The notes beneath the pieces were generated by a model, which was not told the origin of the DNA, did not search any database, and saw nothing but the letters and a program-made list of their open reading frames with translations. A stretch of 64,000 bases of DNA, from assembly GCF_023023025.1 (NCBI RefSeq), contig NZ_CP095481.1, forward strand, positions 6,275,001 through 6,339,000, given 5' to 3'. Origin of the DNA: Amycolatopsis sp. WQ 127309 (GTDB taxonomy: Bacteria; Actinomycetota; Actinomycetes; Mycobacteriales; Pseudonocardiaceae). A program made the position numbers and the translations under genes. Shown here piece by piece: positions 59,557 to 64,000 of this stretch (positions are counted from its first letter, which is position 1; the number at the start of each line of letters is the position of its first letter).

Positions 59557-60653
59557 CGGGCCACCGCCTCCTCGTCCAGTTCGATGCCGAGGCCCGGTCG
59601 TGCCGGGACCTCCAGGGTGCCGTCGGGGGTGATCATGAGCGGCTCCGCCAGCATGAAGTCGCGCCGCTGCGGCGTCCAGCCGGGCGGGTCCCACGGGAAC
59701 TCGAAGAACGGCCCGCCGCCGACCCCGGCGGCCACGTGCAGGTTGGCCAGCACGCCGATGCCGTTGGTCCAGCTGTGCGGGGTGAAGGCCCGGTGCTTGA
59801 GCTGGGCCACTTCGGCGAGCGTGCGCGCCCGGTGCATGCCGACCGCGAGCACGACGTCCATCTGGTAGACGTCGAGGACGTCGTGTTCCAGGTACCGCAG
59901 CAGTTCGGGCACCGAGTGGTGCATCTCGCCGGCCGCGATCCGGACGCCCGGGTTCTCCGCCCGCAGCGTCCGGAAGCCGTCGACGTCCTCGTAGGGGAGC
60001 GGCTCCTCGACCCAGAAGACATCCAGCTCGGCCAGCCGCCGCACGATCCCGCGGGTCTTGGCGAGATCCGACGCGGCCGCCGTGTCCCCGGCCATCCGCC
60101 AGGACTGGTTGAGGTCGACCATGATCGCGAAGTCGGGCCCGAGCGCGTCGCGCACCGCGGTGACGGCGGCGATCCCGTCGGCGACGTGGTCCCGGTCGAT
60201 GCGGATCTTCATCGCCCGGAACCCGGCTTCGCGCGCCCGCAGCGCGGTCTCGACCCGTTCCGCGGGCGGCTTCAATTCGGCCGACGACGCGTACGCCGGC
60301 ACCGCCTTGGCCGCGTTGCCGAACAGCGTCGCGACCGAGAGCCCGGCGACCTGGCCGATGACGTCCCAGAGCGCGGCCTCCAGCGGCCAGAAGCGGCCGC
60401 CGTGGAAGTTGGCCGTCTCGATGGCCTTCACGTGCCGCACGATGTCGAGCGGGTCTTCGCCGAGGAACAGGTCCTTGACGGCGTCGAACCCGGCCATCGT
60501 GTCGCCGGACCCGATGCCGGTGACGCCTTCGTCGGTGTGGACGCGCACGATCGTCGCGTCGAAGTGGCGCCGCGGCCGCGGGTCCCACGCCGCGCGCAGC
60601 GGCGGGTCTAGGTCGAGCCGCAGCCGGTCCAGGACGATGTCGGTGATCTTCAT
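59544..60653 (-). CDS. Mandelate racemase/muconate lactonizing enzyme (enolase superfamily)
   Basis: The protein has 369 residues from the ATG at 60653. The capping domain precedes a barrel with AMKIRIDRDH (KxR in place of KxK), metal ligands in IMVDLNQSW (Asp), FWVEEPLPYED (Glu) and RIAAGEMHHS (Glu), and FTPHSWTNGIG with a likely catalytic His. It probably dehydrates or epimerises a sugar acid. It is the first gene of a unit with aldehyde and alcohol dehydrogenases, divergent from an IclR regulator. Confidence 0.88.
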   Translation of the reverse strand: MKITDIVLDRLRLDLDPPLRAAWDPRPRRHFDATIVRVHTDEGVTGIGSGDTMAGFDAVKDLFLGEDPLDIVRHVKAIETANFHGGRFWPLEAALWDVIGQVAGLSVATLFGNAAKAVPAYASSAELKPPAERVETALRAREAGFRAMKIRIDRDHVADGIAAVTAVRDALGPDFAIMVDLNQSWRMAGDTAAASDLAKTRGIVRRLAELDVFWVEEPLPYEDVDGFRTLRAENPGVRIAAGEMHHSVPELLRYLEHDVLDVYQMDVVLAVGMHRARTLAEVAQLKHRAFTPHSWTNGIGVLANLHVAAGVGGGPFFEFPWDPPGWTPQRRDFMLAEPLMITPDGTLEVPARPGLGIELDEEAVARWRI

Positions 60654-60705
60654 CGGCTTCGACGTTATGAGCCGCCACGGGACGCGGCAAGGGGCGGCGG
60701 CACAT

Positions 60706-60721
60706 CGCAACGCGCGTTGCG
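60706..60721. promoter_or_regulatory. IclR-type palindromic operator
   Basis: CGCAACGCGCGTTGCG is a perfect 16-nt palindrome between the divergent enolase-family and IclR genes, 26 nt from the IclR start. It is well placed to control both. Confidence 0.65.
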
Positions 60722-60747
60722 CTGAGACCAACTGTTAACGTCCGGAG

Positions 60748-61566
60748 ATGACGCTCCCGGCCGACGCGGCCCGGCCTTCGGGCCACGGTCTGCGCCGCGA
60801 CCTGGACCTGCTGGAGGCGCTCGCCTCACCCGAAGCGCAGCGGGTCGGCGGGCTCGGCGTCGTCCGGCTGGCGCAGCTGACCGGCCGGGAGAAGAGCCAG
60901 GTCTCACGGGCGCTGAAGGCCCTCGCCGAAGAGGGTGTTGTCGAGCGCGACCCGGACACCCTCGGCTACCGGCTGGGCTGGCGGCTGTTCTCCCTGGTCG
61001 CGCGCACGGTGGAGGATCGGCTGGTGCGCGCCGCCGAGCCGGTGATGCACGCGCTGTCGGCGGAGCTGGAGGAGACCAGCCACCTGTGCGTCCTGCGGGA
61101 GCAGGAGGTGCTGACGCTGCTCTCGGTGTCCGGGCACTCGTTCCGCGCCCACGACTGGGAGGGACGCGGGGTGCCCGCGTACTGCACGTCGGCCGGGCGG
61201 GTGCTGCTGCTCGACGCGACCCCGGACGAGCTGTACGTCCGCTTCCCCGCCTTCGACGCCGACGACCCGCGCTCGGAGGTCCGCACGCTGCCGCAGCTCT
61301 GGGCGAAGATCCAGGAGTGCCGCCGCGACGGCTTCGCCCGCGTCCACGAGGAGTTCGAGGAGGGCCTGGCCGGAGTATCGGCCCCGGTCCGCGACTTCCG
61401 CGGCCGCGTGGTGGCGGCACTGAACATCTCCGCGCCGGCGGCCAGACTGGCGAACCGCCTGGAGGCGGCCGGCCGGAGCACAGCGGAGGCGGCGGCCCAG
61501 GTTTCGGAGCACCTGGGGTTCGCGGCGGAGCGGAAGCCACTGCCCCCACGCACACGGCTCACCTGA
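60748..61566 (+). CDS. IclR family transcriptional regulator
   Basis: 272 residues. N-terminal winged HTH (LDLLEALASPEAQR, VVRLAQLTGREKSQVSRALKALAEEGVVERD), then the effector domain with VPAYCTSAGRVLLLDATPDEL and RVHEEFEEGLAGVSAPVRDFRG. It probably responds to an acid of the divergent operon. GGAG touches the ATG, so translation start is not ideal; no better start is nearby. Confidence 0.87.
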   Translation: MTLPADAARPSGHGLRRDLDLLEALASPEAQRVGGLGVVRLAQLTGREKSQVSRALKALAEEGVVERDPDTLGYRLGWRLFSLVARTVEDRLVRAAEPVMHALSAELEETSHLCVLREQEVLTLLSVSGHSFRAHDWEGRGVPAYCTSAGRVLLLDATPDELYVRFPAFDADDPRSEVRTLPQLWAKIQECRRDGFARVHEEFEEGLAGVSAPVRDFRGRVVAALNISAPAARLANRLEAAGRSTAEAAAQVSEHLGFAAERKPLPPRTRLT

Positions 61567-61576
61567 GACCGCCCGC

Positions 61577-61918
61577 CGCGCGGGCGGCTGAGTCCGAGCT
61601 GGTGCGCAACGGCCCGCCGATCGGCCAGGGATGGGAAGCACGAAGCCACGACTACAGCGGCAGCGGGCGGTTGAATCCGATCTGGCGGGCAACAGCCCGC
61701 CGATCGCTTGGGGGAGGGAAGTACGAAGCCCACGTCCGCAGCGGCGGCGGGCGGCTGAGTTCGATCCTGCGCACAACAACTCGCGGACGGAAAGCACGAA
61801 GCCCACGTCCGCAGCCGCCGCGCGGGCAGCTGAGTCTGATCCGGCGCGCAACAACCCGATCAGTGCGCACCGACCCACTTGAGGGCGGGAAGCATCAAAC
61901 TCACGTCCACAGTGGACG
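61577..61918. repeat. Four imperfect tandem repeats, about 73-90 bp each
   Basis: After the IclR stop, a unit beginning GGGCGGCTGAGT, containing GCGCAACA and ending AAGCACGAAGCCCACGTCC occurs about four times with decay (starts near 61579, 61664, 61745 and 61826). No convincing gene is present. The last copy ends at GTCCACAGTGGAC. Length variation rules out a CRISPR array. Confidence 0.6.
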
Positions 61919-61939
61919 TGGGTGGTCAGCTGGGCGAGA

Positions 61940-62083
61940 TCAGTCCTTCGCGGGCGGGTCCAGCTGCGCCAGGTGCTCGGTGATCTCCGTCAGCAGGCCT
62001 GTCGCCGCTTCGCCCAGGGCCGCCAGCTCGGCCAGCGTCGCGCGGGTGCCCGGCGCGGGCGGCGTGTCGGTGGTGGCGGACAT
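61940..62083 (-). CDS. Small acidic protein, 47 aa, unknown
   Basis: 47 codons from ATG 62083, overlapping the stop of the upstream gene (TGATG). Mostly helical in appearance (LAELAALGEAATGLLTEITE). No family recognised. Tight coupling and good codon use support it as real. Confidence 0.55.
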   Translation of the reverse strand: MSATTDTPPAPGTRATLAELAALGEAATGLLTEITEHLAQLDPPAKD

Positions 62084-62418
62084 CAGATCTCCTGGATGAC
62101 GTCGTGGTGGGCGCCGATGGCGTCGGCGAACGCGGTGTGGACCCGGAGGTACTCGTCGAGGGGGACCGAGGTACCCGCCCACTCGTGCCAGCGGATGTGG
62201 GCCTGCGCGGCACTCAGCCGCGCGGCCGCGGCCACGCTCGCCGGATCGCCGCCGGCGAGGATCGCGCGGTGCATGATCGGCGGTGTCGACCGCCGGGCCA
62301 GATCGGCCAGGGCCGCGAGCCTCGTGAGCTCGGCGGAGGGGTCGCCTCCGTCCGGCCGGCGCTGCTGCGGGGGGACCCGGCGGGCGTTTTCGCGGCCGCC
62401 GGTCAGGACGCTGGTCAT
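62083..62418 (-). CDS. Small protein with HTH-like helix pair, unknown
   Basis: 111 residues. A basic N-terminus followed by helices, including ILAGGDPASVAAAARLSAAQ, which looks like a helix-turn-helix, then WAGTSVPLDEYLRVHTAFAD. It resembles small helix-turn-helix accessory proteins of actinomycetes (often with XRE regulators), but I cannot name a family. It is coupled to the 47-aa gene. Confidence 0.6.
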   Translation of the reverse strand: MTSVLTGGRENARRVPPQQRRPDGGDPSAELTRLAALADLARRSTPPIMHRAILAGGDPASVAAAARLSAAQAHIRWHEWAGTSVPLDEYLRVHTAFADAIGAHHDVIQEI

Positions 62419-62543
62419 GCGAACGACTCCTGGGAGAAGTGAACCAACCCGGACGCAGTCCGGTTACCCGGCCGGTGCACCGGTAAACGCCGGCACTCGT
62501 GATCTCCATCTCACCGGTTCGGGGAATACGGTTGGATGTCCCG

Positions 62544-63023
62544 ATGACCGACAGCGACCTCGACGCCCACGCGCGGGACCTGATCGAGACGAACCGCTAC
62601 CTGACCCTGGGCACGACCGGCCCGGACGGCGCGCCCTGGCTCACCCCCGTCTACTTCGCCCCGGCGGGTGATCGCGAGTTCGTCTGGGTCTCGGCCCTCG
62701 ACGCCCACCACTCCCGCAACCTCGCCGAACGCCCGCGGGCGAGCGCGGTCGTCTTCGACTCGACGGTCCAGCCGTACCACGGCCGCGCGGTGTACGCGGC
62801 GGGCGAAGCGCGGGAACTCGCCGGTGACGACCTCGAACGCGCCCTGGCCGGCTACCCCCGGAGTGACGGCGCCGCGGACATGAGCCTCGGCGACGTCACG
62901 GCGCCGTCGGCGTACCGGCTGTACGCGTTCACGGCGTCGGAGATGTGGGTGCTCTGCCCGCGCGAGCCCGGAACGCCTTGTCAGCGGCACGGCCGGAGTG
63001 ACGACCACCGCGTCGAGCTGTAG
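62544..63023 (+). CDS. Pyridoxamine 5'-phosphate oxidase-like flavoprotein
   Basis: The protein has 159 residues from the ATG at 62544. Split-barrel flavin-binding fold: NRYLTLGTTGPDGAPWLTPVYF, then LAERPRASAVVFDSTVQPYHGRAVYAAG and YRLYAFTASEMWVL. Such proteins bind FMN, F420 or heme. The reaction is unknown. Confidence 0.78.
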   Translation: MTDSDLDAHARDLIETNRYLTLGTTGPDGAPWLTPVYFAPAGDREFVWVSALDAHHSRNLAERPRASAVVFDSTVQPYHGRAVYAAGEARELAGDDLERALAGYPRSDGAADMSLGDVTAPSAYRLYAFTASEMWVLCPREPGTPCQRHGRSDDHRVEL

Positions 63024-63054
63024 CGGTCAAGACCCGGATGGGTGGCTTCGAGAG

Positions 63055-63090
63055 AGTCAATCTTGATTCATTCCAGATTATCGGGCAGAC
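63055..63090 (+). promoter_or_regulatory. Probable furA promoter/FurA operator
   Basis: The stretch with TTGATTCATTCCAGATTATC (63064-63083) lies 16 nt before the furA start. It resembles the AT-rich operator/promoter region known before actinobacterial furA-katG genes. The assignment is by resemblance. Confidence 0.5.
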
Positions 63091-63098
63091 TCGCCGCC

Positions 63099-63521
63099 GT
63101 GCCCACGACATCGGAGTTCGAGCGGATGCTGCGCGGGGTGTCCCTGCGCGTCACGCGTCCACGGCTGGCGGTGCTGACCGCGGTGCACGGCCACCCGCAC
63201 GCCGACACCGACTCGATCATCGGCGTCGTGCGCGGCGACCTCGGCGAAGTGTCCCACCAGGCCGTCTACGACGTCCTGCGGGCACTGACCGGCGCCGGGC
63301 TGCTCCGGCGCATCCAGCCCCCGGGTTCCGTGGCGCGCTACGAAGCCCGGGTCGGGGACAACCACCACCACGTCGTCTGCCGGTCCTGCGGGGCCATCGC
63401 CGACGTCGACTGCGCCGTCGGCAGTGCGCCCTGCCTGACCGCCTCCGAAGCCCACGGTTTCGTCATCGACGAGGCCGAGGTCGTCTACCGGGGCCTGTGC
63501 CCCGACTGTTCCAGTTCCTGA
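63099..63521 (+). CDS. furA: Fur family regulator FurA, controls katG
   Basis: 140 residues from GTG 63099 (a longer in-frame ATG at 63042 lies in the promoter region). FERMLRGVSLRVTRPRLAVL and SHQAVYDVLRALTGAGLLRRI form the winged HTH. RYEARVGDNHHHVVCRSCGAIADVDC holds metal ligands and the first CxxC; the second is CPDC at the end. Family members sense iron and peroxide and repress the adjacent katG. KatG starts 24 nt downstream. Confidence 0.9.
   Translation: MPTTSEFERMLRGVSLRVTRPRLAVLTAVHGHPHADTDSIIGVVRGDLGEVSHQAVYDVLRALTGAGLLRRIQPPGSVARYEARVGDNHHHVVCRSCGAIADVDCAVGSAPCLTASEAHGFVIDEAEVVYRGLCPDCSSS

Positions 63522-64000
<479 letters not shown>

Noticed and set aside
58051..60786. A single 911-residue protein joining enolase-family region and aldehyde dehydrogenase
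   Set aside because: The first part is a different frame of the enolase-superfamily gene; the aldehyde dehydrogenase starts at 59556.
61577..61918. CRISPR array
   Set aside because: Units are long (73-90 bp), uneven and diverged along their length, with no constant repeat/variable spacer pattern and no cas genes.

Overview
The window is very GC-rich and densely coded, with GTG and TTG starts, overlapping GTGA/ATGA gene junctions and many TetR, LacI, MarR, LysR and IclR-type regulators. This points to a soil actinomycete. A Pseudonocardiaceae member such as Amycolatopsis is my best guess, but no rRNA or other marker gene is present to prove it. I see no tRNA, rRNA, CRISPR array, prophage or transposase.

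Layout. 1-3560: an aromatic meta-cleavage set (FAH hydrolase, flavin reductase, flavin-dependent monooxygenase, extradiol dioxygenase). 3580-7090: ABC ATPase, HAD phosphatase, a structured small RNA (copy 1), a STAS protein and a zinc alcohol dehydrogenase. 13527 down to 7087 (minus strand): a coupled acyl-CoA operon behind a palindromic operator. 14794 down to 13601 (minus strand): the most interesting locus, a 25-codon peptide gene ending AYAWYGWI, a 14-bp hairpin and a cytochrome P450. Together they look like an atropopeptide (tryptorubin-type) RiPP pathway. 15110-20722: a membrane protein, a TetR/flavin hydroxylase pair, MarR, PEBP, and a MEDS-HATPase sensor. 20751-22332: decayed hydrogenase-accessory DNA beside a ferredoxin reductase. 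22447-25414: glycosyltransferase, PIG-L/methyltransferase fusion and acyl-CoA dehydrogenase-like operon. 25482-28284: FUSC-type transporter, a hypothetical protein and a Na+/H+ antiporter, followed by small RNA copy 2 and a TetR gene.

29311-36500 is a carbohydrate uptake and catabolism operon: DeoR/LacI hybrid regulator, lipoprotein binding protein, two permeases, 2-hydroxyacid dehydrogenase and DUF2264. A nested palindromic element sits between the binding protein and the first permease. 36506-45494 is a cellulose or cello-oligosaccharide system: LacI regulator, GH1 beta-glucosidase, two permeases, binding protein, and secreted GH9 and GH6 cellulases. 14-nt LacI-type palindromes tie the parts together, and another precedes a TIM-barrel isomerase/Gfo-Idh pair at 45555-47490. 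No sugar ABC ATPase is present, so both importers probably share an ATPase encoded elsewhere.

47543-64000: a lipoprotein, DoxX-like protein and carbonic anhydrase. Then comes a decaying stretch (49760-53371) with a frameshifted LysR gene and a frameshifted MOSC-reductase fusion. After that: DUF427, SDR and VOC genes, a siderophore-interacting protein under an IdeR-type iron box, and an alcohol dehydrogenase/aldehyde dehydrogenase/enolase-superfamily operon opposite an IclR gene. The window ends with a tandem-repeat patch, two small coupled genes and furA-katG, with katG cut by the window edge.
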